Shown here piece by piece: positions 45,056 through 53,323 of a stretch of DNA of 64,000 nt. Position numbers and translations under genes: made by a program. Source of the DNA: Scytonema sp035967975. GTDB taxonomy: Bacteria > Cyanobacteriota > Cyanobacteriia > Cyanobacteriales > Nostocaceae. The notes under the pieces were generated by a model that ran no database searches, was not told the DNA's origin, and worked only from the letters and a program-made list of their open reading frames with translations. The stretch lies in the NCBI GenBank assembly GCA_035967975.1, contig JAWQFQ010000016.1:1-64000 (forward strand), in the 5' to 3' direction. Each line of letters opens with the position of its first letter. Position 1 is the first letter of the stretch.

Positions 45056-45137
45056 TTAGACAAAAATCTGATTTTTAGTCTGTTTCCCAGAGTGATGGCG
45101 CGGATTCCCCAAGGGAAGCGATCGCAGGCAGGGTCTG

Positions 45138-45506
45138 TTGATGAATAGAGGAGACTTGAGTACCGAACAGTGGGAGAGGTTAAAAACGCTACTTCCACCT
45201 CAGAAGCCGCGAACAGGTAAGCCAAATCAATACCACCGACAGGTTGTTAATGGCATCCTATGGATACTCAGGACTGGGGCACCCTGGCCGGATATGCCGG
45301 AACGTTATGGAAAGTGGGAGAGTATTGCAACAATGATGATTTCGTCGGGAAAGCATCAACTAAAGCGGATTGTATTTCCTTGCGTTGCCGTTCAGATAAT
45401 CTCATTTTCTAAATCGAGTGACAATTTACTGCCCAAGGGCACAGCCGTCCCACTTGTGGATGAGGCGAGTCAAAAATTAAAAGAAGGAAATAGCCAAGAT
45501 AACTAG
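45138..45506 (+). pseudogene. IS5-family transposase fragment (N-terminal part)
   Basis: The first 65 codons encode the N-terminal helix-rich domain of an IS5-type transposase (DLSTEQWERLKTLLPPQKPR, VVNGILWILRTGAPWPDMPE, RYGKWESI). The following 55 codons do not resemble a transposase, and no catalytic DDE residues are present. The element is truncated. The 78 bp before the start contain a HIP1 site, and I could not define IS ends. Confidence 0.75.
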
Positions 45507-45619
45507 CATTGAGGGAAGTGGGGAAATGGGGGAGTGGGGATAGGTCTTGTTCGGTTGCCGATATTGTCTGTCGCCGCTTATCTTAATCGTTAGGTGTAAA
45601 ATTATAAAACCTGATTCAT

Positions 45620-46744
45620 ATGACACACTTCGACATAAATATTCTCCGTGATACTAATAAAAAACTAATGCCAAAGGCTGATTTTGACTCAGCATTCACC
45701 TTTTTTTATGATGAAACCAATAATATTAGAAAATTCTATGTAAGAGAAAGCGATTTCAATAGCTCATTCCAATCGAATTTTGTTTTGGGTGGTATAGTTT
45801 ACGATAAGTCTAAACCTGATATTGAAAAATTGTTTAGTGAATTAAATCTCGAAAGATCAATAAAGGAAGTCAAACTAAAACATCTTGCGAAAGGAGACTT
45901 TTTGTCTTGTCTAAAGTCACATAAATTAAAGTACTTTTTGAGATATTTATTAGACAACAACATCTATATTCATTATTCAACTGTTAATTTATTATATTAT
46001 TCAATAGTTGATATAGTGGATTCTACCTATGTAAATTCAAAAACAGCTACAGAGTTAGGATATGAATTTTTATTGTTCTTAAAAAACAATCTTTACAAAC
46101 TTGCCAAGTTGGAAATAGACGCTGTTGTCAATCTATTTTACAGTTTCCAGTATCCTAATATCAAGAAAGAGTCTGTTCTGCCTTTTATAAGTGCCCTGAC
46201 TGACCTATTTAAAAATTACGAACATACGATTGAGTTTCGTGTGGGAGTAGCAGCACTCAAACAAATTCTTAAAGAATCGGAAAAAGAAAAATCGTTACCA
46301 TTTCTAATGGGTGAAGAAGATTTTGTGCTCTTAAAAGACTTCTCTAACTTCTACTTGAGACCTATTTATCTGTTTAAAAACTCTCTTCACATTTTTGACA
46401 ATGAAGATGTAGTTAAAGGTCTATTAAGCGAATTTGTTCTTTATGATGGAGAGAAGATGTTGGAGTCATATTCTTTTGAAAACTCAAAAGATAATTTGTA
46501 CATTCAAGCCTCAGATATTTTTGTAGGCTTGATAGGAAAGCTATCAACATTCATCAACACGCACTCTCATGCAGATATCGAGGGAAGCATTAAGACTTTG
46601 AGTGCATCTCAACTGGAGAGCCTTGATATATACTTAGAATTGGTTGAAAAATGCAATAAGAAAAACTTTGCTTTTCTTCACTCAGTAGACAGTCTTGAAG
46701 AAATGTCAAAAGTGGCGCTATTACATCACGTGAGAAATAGATAG
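45620..46744 (+). CDS. DUF3800-domain protein
   Basis: This 374-residue protein carries the DUF3800 signatures: FFYDETNNIRKFYV near residue 28 (acidic residue on the first strand), FVLGGIVYDK at about 54, VKLKHLAKGD, and IQASDIFVGLIGKL near residue 300. DUF3800 is thought to be an RNase H-like fold of unknown function, often found in phage and mobile regions. Base composition is lower in GC than neighbouring genes, which suggests transfer. It lies between an IS5 fragment and a CRISPR remnant. No ribosome-binding site is evident. Function is not established, and nuclease activity is only a possibility. Confidence 0.75.
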   Translation: MTHFDINILRDTNKKLMPKADFDSAFTFFYDETNNIRKFYVRESDFNSSFQSNFVLGGIVYDKSKPDIEKLFSELNLERSIKEVKLKHLAKGDFLSCLKSHKLKYFLRYLLDNNIYIHYSTVNLLYYSIVDIVDSTYVNSKTATELGYEFLLFLKNNLYKLAKLEIDAVVNLFYSFQYPNIKKESVLPFISALTDLFKNYEHTIEFRVGVAALKQILKESEKEKSLPFLMGEEDFVLLKDFSNFYLRPIYLFKNSLHIFDNEDVVKGLLSEFVLYDGEKMLESYSFENSKDNLYIQASDIFVGLIGKLSTFINTHSHADIEGSIKTLSASQLESLDIYLELVEKCNKKNFAFLHSVDSLEEMSKVALLHHVRNR

Positions 46745-46810
46745 TGTACAATTGCCATTTGAACACTATATTTTCCGTAAACGCCCTTCAGGTCAGCTTT
46801 ACATTAAAAA

Positions 46811-46832
46811 CCCGTGAGTTAAAACTCACGGG
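46811..46832. repeat. Perfect 10-bp stem hairpin after the DUF3800 gene
   Basis: cccgtgagtt and aactcacggg flank a 2-base loop. This type of hairpin is widespread at IS200/IS605 ends in cyanobacteria. It could also act in transcription termination. A minus-strand 24-codon open stretch (about 46860-46934) next to it may be a gene remnant. Confidence 0.5.
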
Positions 46833-46981
46833 CTTAATGGGTAAAGAGAAGTTTGATTCTTAGTTGCTAAATTCTTGCAAGTAATCAAAAACTGCTTGGG
46901 CGAACGCTCTTTCAACAAATGCGTAGTAAGTAACGCACTACTAGAAAAGTCAATTTTTGAAATTTAGAATAAGGCCCTAAT

Positions 46982-47021
46982 AAAAACACCCCTCTTTTTA
47001 ATTTTAAAAAGGGGTGTTTTT
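46982..47021. terminator. Bidirectional Rho-independent terminator
   Basis: aaaacacccct and aggggtgtttt pair in a long AT-flanked stem, with T-runs at both ends. It is well placed to end transcription of the DUF3800 gene from the left and of the permease-prefix gene from the right. Its right edge touches the first CRISPR repeat. Confidence 0.8.
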
Positions 47022-47202
47022 CCATTAATTCCACTTCTGAAAAAATTCAGAAGCACTGGTTTACCGTTCCGCACAAATCCGAATCGGTTAGTTTCTATTA
47101 ATTCCACTTCCGAAGAAGTTCAGAAGCGGTGATATGTTTCCCGATGATTGGAAATACAATTTCATGTTTCCATTAATTCCACTTCCGAAAAAGCTAAATG
47201 TC
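47018..47202 (-). CRISPR. Orphan three-repeat CRISPR remnant
   Basis: Three 37-bp repeats start at 47018, 47091 and 47166 with periods of 73 and 75 bp. They enclose unique spacers of 36 bp (47055-47090) and 38 bp (47128-47165). On the plus strand the repeat begins gtttccattaattccactt and ends ttcagaagc. On the minus strand it therefore ends in aattaatggaaac, with the GAAAC end typical of CRISPR repeats. An internal inverted repeat (cttctga/tcagaag) supports the call. The copy at 47166 loses similarity after about 28 bp. No cas gene or leader is seen in the window, so this is a relic or is served in trans. Confidence 0.7.
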
Positions 47203-47274
47203 GTCCGATTAAACGAGTGCTGAGACAGATGAAAAAGAGATTACGTTCATCAATTCCGGCTTAGGTTCATCTGG

Positions 47275-47679
47275 TTATTTAATAAAAGAACCAGATGTCT
47301 CACTTGGCAATCGCTCTCCATTGCGCGATCTGACAATTGGCGATAACAGTGATATCAAGATTATTGATGATATTAACGTCAGCGCCATAGACGAAACACA
47401 AACAGTCACAACACTATTTGCACTCAACAATGATATGCTAAATATACTCTTGTTCCTAGCATATGGATATTCTCCTCGTTTATTAGAAAATGAGTCTTCC
47501 AGTCGCATTTTTAATGCAGCCCATATTAGGCATAGCGCTCTCCAGACTGTAATGATGACACTAACTACCTTGGAGCGTCCTCGCTCTCTCAGAAGAAAGT
47601 AGCCTTCATATAAATCCCCCAAGCATTGCTCTCTGTAATCAGCAGGTATAAGATAACCTATCGCATCAAAAATCCTCAT
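47275..47679 (-). CDS. PadR-associated permease-prefix-type membrane protein
   Basis: This 134-residue protein begins RIFDAIGYLIPADYREQCLG and continues with DLYEGYFLLRERG, typical of small proteins encoded after PadR regulators in cyanobacteria (permease-prefix-like). Hydrophobic segments lie at about 39-58 and 80-112. A polar tail follows. The PadR gene lies 205 bp upstream on the same strand. No transporter gene follows. The next features on that side are the CRISPR remnant and a terminator. The role is unknown. Confidence 0.6.
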   Translation of the reverse strand: MRIFDAIGYLIPADYREQCLGDLYEGYFLLRERGRSKVVSVIITVWRALCLIWAALKMRLEDSFSNKRGEYPYARNKSIFSISLLSANSVVTVCVSSMALTLISSIILISLLSPIVRSRNGERLPSETSGSFIK

Positions 47680-47884
47680 AACTTGAGGTCACTTTCCTTC
47701 ATTACTTGTATTTGTATTTGTATTGCTTTTAGCTCATGAAGTCAGTTAGATAAGTGTTTAACAGCCAGAATATCTATCCTACCTAATACCGCTCAGGCAG
47801 GATAACTACAATTAGAACTTGATTGAGCGGTCAATATGACCGCTTCAGTCAAATTCATCATCAACTTAGTATTCACGTCCTTCT

Positions 47885-48241
47885 TCAGGTAGGTACACTC
47901 CTAAGTTTCCAAGTTTTTTCCTCAAGCTTCCGATAAAACTCCTCGATTTCCGCTATGACTGCTCTCCCCTTAGGGGTGATTTTGTAGTAAACCCTGCGAT
48001 TCCCCTTGCGAATTTCTAGGCGTTTATTTTCTTTTTCAGAAGCAATTAAACCGCTTTTTTCTAACCGTCTCAGAGCAGGATATAAGTTGCCAGGATTAAT
48101 CGAAACTTGTCCATAACTAAATTCCCCAACCCCATCCATAATCTGATTTCCGTAACGTTGTTCACCTCCAAGTAAAGCTCGTAACACGTATTCCTCTACC
48201 CTAGAGAGGGCAAAACCGCTAACCTGAATCTCTCGATTCAT
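47885..48241 (-). CDS. PadR-family transcriptional regulator
   Basis: This 118-residue winged-helix regulator has the PadR pattern: FALSRVEEYVLRALLGGEQR (helix 1), YGNQIMDGVGEF, NPGNLYPALRRLEKSGLIAS (recognition helix and wing) and RVYYKITPKGRAVI. The C-terminal helix (about 95-118) would form the dimer interface. PadR proteins normally repress nearby membrane or transport genes in response to a ligand. The likely target is the downstream permease-prefix gene and its own promoter. Confidence 0.88.
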   Translation of the reverse strand: MNREIQVSGFALSRVEEYVLRALLGGEQRYGNQIMDGVGEFSYGQVSINPGNLYPALRRLEKSGLIASEKENKRLEIRKGNRRVYYKITPKGRAVIAEIEEFYRKLEEKTWKLRSVPT

Positions 48242-48896
48242 ACAAATAGCTCCGTTTTACCATTCTTTCCCATGCCTCCTTATACGGAACTAACTTCAAA
48301 AATTTCTCTATAAAGATTTCTCTATTCTGAAAGAAGGAAGTAACTTAACAGTTTTCCTCTATCAAGCTTTTGAGAAAAGATTGGAGGATAAGGAAGAATT
48401 TATCTCCCTACCCAAGAATCATAATTTCAAACTAACACAAGTCAATTGAATTAGGGTTAAGGCAAAATATCAGATTTGGGATAGTTAATACACATCTTAG
48501 ATGCTATAATTTCCACTCTAACTTTAAAAGTTTAGATTTTTCCTTAGAAAAGAAATCAGAAAAATATCAATATCTAAATATATTAACCATCAGATAGTCA
48601 ATTTAACCAAAAACTAAGATGATCAAATTATTCAGTTTCAGTTTGTGGAGAAAAAAACTACAATCCAGATTATTCAATGTTTAGTTAATAGAGAAAAGAT
48701 GACTCGCACTCCTCATCAAGTTACAGAGCCAAGCCATAAATGAAATGTACTACTTCCACACTAACATAGCTAACTTAGCTGTGTTAAGCATTTATGAGCA
48801 AGTTTAACTTCCATCATCATGTTATGGCTTTGTAATTTTATTGAGGAGTTGCGGGTTGACCTGTTCGCACAAATAAGAAGAAGGAAAACCCAAACC
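48242..48896. other. AT-rich divergent intergenic region
   Basis: This 655-bp stretch lies between the PadR gene (minus) and the pentapeptide gene (plus). It is strongly AT-rich, with no recognisable RNA gene. An open extension at 48819-48896 in frame with the downstream gene was not included because a better start follows. Confidence 0.45.
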
Positions 48897-49466
48897 ATGA
48901 CTTCTAATGACTTCTCATATCAAGACTGGAATGGTTGCGATCACAAAAACCAAGACCTTTCTCACTATATACTTACAGGCACACAAATTAATGGCAGTGA
49001 TTTGAGGGGCTGTATCCTCAACGGTGCTAAGTTGCAGAACGCTCAACTCTGTGGCACCGACCTCACTAATGCTAGTTTACGTGGGGCTGATTTACGGGAT
49101 GCAAATTTACAATATACTAAGCTGAGTGGGGTTAATTTGAGTGGAGCGAATGTCCAAGGTACTTTATTCAAAGGCAGCACAGGACTTACAGAAGAAACAA
49201 AGCGCGAACTAAAAACTAGAGATGCAATTTTTGATGATTCCGTGCCAAGGACAACAAACCTCAAATGGTGGATACAGTATGTGCTCATACCGCTCATCAC
49301 ACTTCTTCTAGGTAGTAGTGGGATTGTAGGTGTGTTGGAATACTTGAAAAAGCAGTCTTCAACTTCCCCAATACCTTCACCTACAGTACAACCTGTCACT
49401 CCAAGCTCACCATCCACAAAACCTACTCCCACAACCAAACCAACCGGAGAACCCAAACGAATCTAG
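48897..49466 (+). CDS. Pentapeptide-repeat protein with C-terminal transmembrane helix
   Basis: This 189-residue protein has about 12 pentapeptide repeats (about 12-95, pattern A(D/N)LRG; for example LTNASLRGADLRDANLQYTK), predicted to form a short right-handed beta-helix. One TM helix follows (about 125-146, YVLIPLITLLLGSSGIVGVL), then a proline/threonine-rich tail. Start 48897 was chosen because the pentapeptide domain begins just after it and aagaagg lies upstream. An in-frame start at 48819 would add 26 atypical residues. No function is known for this type of cyanobacterial protein. Confidence 0.7.
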   Translation: MTSNDFSYQDWNGCDHKNQDLSHYILTGTQINGSDLRGCILNGAKLQNAQLCGTDLTNASLRGADLRDANLQYTKLSGVNLSGANVQGTLFKGSTGLTEETKRELKTRDAIFDDSVPRTTNLKWWIQYVLIPLITLLLGSSGIVGVLEYLKKQSSTSPIPSPTVQPVTPSSPSTKPTPTTKPTGEPKRI

Positions 49467-49648
49467 AATCCATCTCTCTAGGTGTTGCAAGCCGCAACAC
49501 CTAATCCCATCTCCCAATCCCTACTAGCTACCCCGTCACCGCGTATACCAAGGAATTCCCCACCGTCTTAACTGTACGTTCGCTCATTTTTGAAAGGAGA
49601 GAGGAATTAATACCGGACTGGGTAAGGTTTCAAAGGAATTATGGATGA

Positions 49649-49687
49649 GGTTGAGCTGAGATCCGAACGAGAACGGAAATAGAGGCT
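49649..49687 (+). repeat. Diverged third copy of the 23.2/25.7-kb inverted repeat
   Basis: The 16-bp aacggaaatagaggct at 49672-49687 is identical to part of the repeats at 23223-23238 and, inverted, 25680-25695. The preceding bases (ttgagctgagatccg) align imperfectly with ttgagccgtgatccc of the right copy. Confidence 0.5.
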
Positions 49688-49699
49688 GGAAATGCTTGA

Positions 49700-49858
49700 T
49701 TTTTCGTCACCTACCATGCTGTTGCGTACAAGACAGTAGCAAATTCTCAAACTCAAGTAGGGCAACAGTTTCTAGCATTAATTTCCGAAAATGCAGCTAT
49801 CTCGGCTCAACCTCATACTGCCTTATCTGATTTTGGCGCAAGCTCAATTCCTTTTTGA
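49700..49858 (+). pseudogene. Short coding-like remnant
   Basis: A 52-codon stretch open between two TGA stops reads FFVTYHAVAYKTVANSQTQV and later SENAAISAQPHTALSDFGAS. Composition looks protein-coding, but there is no start codon and no recognised family. It may be the end of a lost gene next to the repeat. Confidence 0.3.
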
Positions 49859-49979
49859 AACCCAATTCGCTCAAAAGAAGTAATGTACCGCATCTCGAAT
49901 TCAGCCTCCAATTGTTCAGGTCAAAGATGAAGAACCATTTGAAGTGGATACTCTGGATAAGGGGGATTCGCCCCTTGGT

Positions 49980-51743
49980 TCACTTTTCCTTTTCGAGCAA
50001 CTGGTAAGCAGCGCTCACTTCCCTTAGCATTGTCTCCCTAGTTATAGGTTCCTCAACCCGATCTTTCAGGAGCGCCTGTGCAGCGCATTCTTTTCTGGTC
50101 AGGCGTTCATACTCCTCAATCTCAATAGTTTGATCGCATAAGAGAATTAGGTACTCCACATCCCGTGTCTGACCTCTCCTGTGGATACGGTCTAAGCTCT
50201 GCAAATAGTGAGCTGCCTGGTTAGACATGGACTCATATATTGCCAAGCGTGCCCTATGGAGGGTAAGTCCTGCACCTGCTGCAGCTGGATTGCCGACAAA
50301 CAACATTGTATCGTCGTTTTCTTGGAACTTACGCACTGCCTCTCGCCGCTCTGCAACATCGCTGACTGTTCCATCGTACCTTACTAGATTAAAGTGGCTG
50401 TATCGGGTAATTATGGCATTGAGGGATGCCGTGTAGAAAGACCACAAAACGACTTTTTCGCCCTTTCGGGTAATAGCTTCCTCAAGAATGCTGTCAAGCG
50501 CGTACAGCTTCGCCGGTAGCTCTGTGTATCCTTCTACAATAGAAACTGGGTTTGAACATATTTGGAGTAGAGCGCTGCGCCGAGCCAGAAAAGAAGTCAG
50601 TTGTCGTTGGAATGTCTTATCGTCAGTAGAACGCAGGTCGAGAAGCAGGTTTCTCAAAGCAGCTGCATATACCCTCCTCTGTTCAGGTTGTAAAGGTACA
50701 AGGATACGATGGAAACTTTTAACAGGGAGGTCTGGAAGTACATCAGTTTTGAGGTGACGAACAAAAAGACCCCGTTTTTCGATAGCTTGTTGAACAACCA
50801 GAAGAGCTTCTCCACGGTCATCCGGAATATTTATCCCGTAAAATGTTATACCAAAATCCACAATGTTAAACTGCTGGATCAGGTCTTGAGGAGCGTTGGG
50901 GGCTGGGGTACCACAGAGTACGAACGCTCGCTCGCACCATTCACGAAGTCGTCGTAAGGCTTGAGTCCTTTTAGCGTCCAGATTCTTGATGTAGAATGAC
51001 TCGTCTACAACTAACATCCCACGTCCCTGGTAAGAACGGAGTAACGCCCGTAGCTCATCCTCCATAGAAATAGCCGTCTCAAAGTTGGTGATGAGTACGT
51101 CGGCTCCAGACCCAATGGCTGTACGCTTTTGCTTGCGGGTGCCACTTACAATTTTGACTTTATAAAGGTCGTTCTTGAACCGCACAAAGTCACGTGGCCA
51201 TTCAGGTACCATACTCTTTGGTGCAACGATAAGCGCGAAGTCCACCTGGTCTCTGGCTACAAGTACGTCAAAGGCGAAGATTAAAGTAACAGTCTTGCCA
51301 GCTCCTTGCTCGTCAAACACACACAACCCGTAACCCTCTGGTAACGTCATGGCAGCGACGTTCACCCACTGATGGTCGTCCAGAACGTCCAGCCCTTCAA
51401 TGTCAACGAGGTAAGTGTTTGCCACGTCTCGACCGCCAACGCGGATTCTGCTGACCTTTTCATATAGTTGTTGATGAACTCGCCTAACGCGAATCCTGTT
51501 TTCCACGAAGAGTTTTGCTTCAGCACTCCACCGAAGGTCAGCCGCAACTTCAGCATCAAGGAGTGCGCTAACATCCTGAGCCGCTATCGAGACCCCGTCA
51601 GCCGAACGGTGTACTCTGACTTGTGGGAGAGCATTTTTAAGTACACCACTCAATGCATGGTAATCTGTGGAGCGTCTGGGGGTAATCACTAGGCGCTCCA
51701 ACAAGTCTGATACCCGGACATCAGCAGTGATAGTTTCAACCAT
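49980..51743 (-). CDS. SNF2/DEAD-type helicase-like ATPase of a sigma-ParB-helicase operon
   Basis: This 587-residue SF2 protein is of the SNF2 type. Motif I is FDEQGAGKTVTLI (GAGKT at about 147-151). Motif Ia is FALIVAPKSMVPEWPRD. Motif II is VVDESF (Asp247, DESF instead of DEAH). Motif III is FVLCGTPAPN, motif V NPAAAGAGLTLH, and motif VI SLDRIHRRGQT. The first 130 residues show no recognised domain. The start at 51743 was chosen for the aagga ribosome-binding site 5 bp upstream. An in-frame start at 51788 would overlap the upstream gene by 38 bp. With 51743 the intergenic gap is 7 bp. It probably translocates on or remodels DNA. There is no attached nuclease domain. Confidence 0.82.
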   Translation of the reverse strand: MVETITADVRVSDLLERLVITPRRSTDYHALSGVLKNALPQVRVHRSADGVSIAAQDVSALLDAEVAADLRWSAEAKLFVENRIRVRRVHQQLYEKVSRIRVGGRDVANTYLVDIEGLDVLDDHQWVNVAAMTLPEGYGLCVFDEQGAGKTVTLIFAFDVLVARDQVDFALIVAPKSMVPEWPRDFVRFKNDLYKVKIVSGTRKQKRTAIGSGADVLITNFETAISMEDELRALLRSYQGRGMLVVDESFYIKNLDAKRTQALRRLREWCERAFVLCGTPAPNAPQDLIQQFNIVDFGITFYGINIPDDRGEALLVVQQAIEKRGLFVRHLKTDVLPDLPVKSFHRILVPLQPEQRRVYAAALRNLLLDLRSTDDKTFQRQLTSFLARRSALLQICSNPVSIVEGYTELPAKLYALDSILEEAITRKGEKVVLWSFYTASLNAIITRYSHFNLVRYDGTVSDVAERREAVRKFQENDDTMLFVGNPAAAGAGLTLHRARLAIYESMSNQAAHYLQSLDRIHRRGQTRDVEYLILLCDQTIEIEEYERLTRKECAAQALLKDRVEEPITRETMLREVSAAYQLLEKEK

Positions 51744-51750
51744 TTCTTCC

Positions 51751-53304
51751 TTATACCTCAACGCCCTTTTCCCGTAAAATTTCTGCAACCATCGGTTCTA
51801 CAAGCTTTAAGGCACGTACTAAGCCCTGAAGGTTCTCCGGCGCAATCTGGTCGCGGAAAGCTCTAGGGGGTACTTCCTCAAGCCATTTGACAAAAGATTC
51901 AATCCGAGTATTCGCTCCCATCTCCCGCGTTTCGGCACGTTGGCTGCGGGCAATAGTAATTGCATCTTCAATATAATCGTCAGCCAAATCTGGATCGCTT
52001 TCATTCCGCGCCCGCGCCAATAATTCACGAGATTCTTGGTTATAAAAGGTTTGTTTCAGGGAGCGAATTTGTTGGGCATTCCTTAACTTGCCATCGTAGA
52101 TCAGGTCGAACACAGTGTGCTTTAATCCCTCGTCTTGGTTAAGGGCAAACGCCACCCCCCCTGGCGTAGTTCCTCCCCTATTAAGTTCATTGAAATACTG
52201 GAAATACTTATCGGCTCGGTGCTTAACTTCGTAGGGGTCTCGCTTCTTTTCATTGATGTAATAATCCTCGAAGTCAACAACCCACTCTACCATTTTCAAG
52301 TATCGATTGACTGTACCCGTATCAGGACCAAGTGCAAACTTCATGGAGAGTTCACGCTTCATCTCAGCCTGTCGCTGGCGACCCGGTAACCTCATCTCTA
52401 GTGTTAGCATAGCTTCCCATTCTTCATAAACTTTCCTCGCCTTGATGTAATCAGGCCAGTTCAGCTTGCAATCAGATTCAAAGTTAAGTGAAACGACTAC
52501 TGCTTTCCGATCGTCATCCGTGGCATGTTCGGTAAGCTGCCAGACTTGAATGTACTCTACCCGCCGCTTCTGTTCTGAGTCGAACTCATCGCTACTCCGG
52601 ATGTAGTAACAAGCTGCTATGCGACGGTTTCCGTCCAAAAGAGTGCCGTCTATGTCTAAAATTGGAGGTTTGCGAACCCCATTAACTGCTATACTTCTTG
52701 CTAGTTGAATAATCTCAAATTGATCGTCCTTTTTGTCGTCGGGAATACCGGGCAGTTCCATCTTGCTGAGCATAATATCCAAGAGTTCCTCTGGGTTTGG
52801 GTCACGACCGTTCTTTTGACGGAACTGCCCTAAGTGGGTATCTAGTCGGTCGTTCTCGTCCCAGAGATGGACGTCAATAGTTTTGACAAAACCTGAATAC
52901 ATCGGTATTGATTTGCCTTGGAAACAAGGTGTTGGGAGAACTGGTTCCGATGTAATGCCATTGTAGGCAACGAGTTCAAGTTTCTTAACTTGAGTGCTTG
53001 CTTCAATAGTGTCTCCCATGACTTGATCCCGGATTTGAATCATTTGTTCAACTATTTGATTGATGTCACCTTCCAAAGACTTGCTAGCAGTTTCATCTCC
53101 CCTCTTGCTAGCGCTATGCTTCAAAACGTTAATCACCTTTGTTAGAAGCACAGACGCTTCGTCCGGCGCAAGGGGATTTTCTTTGCCCTGTTGCAAAATC
53201 TCTTCCACAACTTCTGCTACGTCTGCTGAGATGCGGCGAGCTTCTTCAATTAACGCCTTTATCGACTGTCGGATGTCTTTGCTAATGTTTGTTTTTTGTA
53301 TCAT
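51751..53304 (-). CDS. ParB-like (ParB/sulfiredoxin fold) protein of a sigma-ParB-helicase operon
   Basis: This 517-residue protein contains a ParB-type domain in its middle (about 150-255). FEIIQLARSIAVNGVRKPPI corresponds to the ParB substrate-site strand-helix, and LLDGNRRIAACYYI replaces the canonical GERR(Y/W)RA motif. Such DGNRR variants are known in ParB-like proteins outside partition. The N-terminal 110 residues are helical (IRQSIKALIEEARRISADVA). The C-terminal 250 residues are alpha-helical and without a known family. The start at 53304 lies 19 bp after the sigma-like gene. An alternative start at 53352 would overlap it. It is distinct from the partition ParB at 9.5 kb. NTP binding or hydrolysis is possible; function is unknown. 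Confidence 0.72.
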   Translation of the reverse strand: MIQKTNISKDIRQSIKALIEEARRISADVAEVVEEILQQGKENPLAPDEASVLLTKVINVLKHSASKRGDETASKSLEGDINQIVEQMIQIRDQVMGDTIEASTQVKKLELVAYNGITSEPVLPTPCFQGKSIPMYSGFVKTIDVHLWDENDRLDTHLGQFRQKNGRDPNPEELLDIMLSKMELPGIPDDKKDDQFEIIQLARSIAVNGVRKPPILDIDGTLLDGNRRIAACYYIRSSDEFDSEQKRRVEYIQVWQLTEHATDDDRKAVVVSLNFESDCKLNWPDYIKARKVYEEWEAMLTLEMRLPGRQRQAEMKRELSMKFALGPDTGTVNRYLKMVEWVVDFEDYYINEKKRDPYEVKHRADKYFQYFNELNRGGTTPGGVAFALNQDEGLKHTVFDLIYDGKLRNAQQIRSLKQTFYNQESRELLARARNESDPDLADDYIEDAITIARSQRAETREMGANTRIESFVKWLEEVPPRAFRDQIAPENLQGLVRALKLVEPMVAEILREKGVEV

Positions 53305-53323
53305 TTTCTGTAATCTCTTCGGG

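Larger units (their letters stand above)
49467..49979. other. Intergenic region with decayed sequences
   Basis: This 513-bp stretch downstream of the SNF2 helicase operon and the pentapeptide gene contains a diverged repeat (49649-49687) and an open fragment (49700-49858). I see no intact gene. Confidence 0.5.

Noticed and set aside
46859..46934. Minus-strand 24-codon open stretch (YYAFVERAFAQAVFDYLQEF) next to the hairpin
   Set aside because: Coding-like composition, but no start codon or family; too short to report as a gene.
51744..51788. Longer SNF2 helicase start overlapping the ParB-like gene
   Set aside because: The start at 51743 has an aagga site and leaves a 7-bp gap typical of operons.
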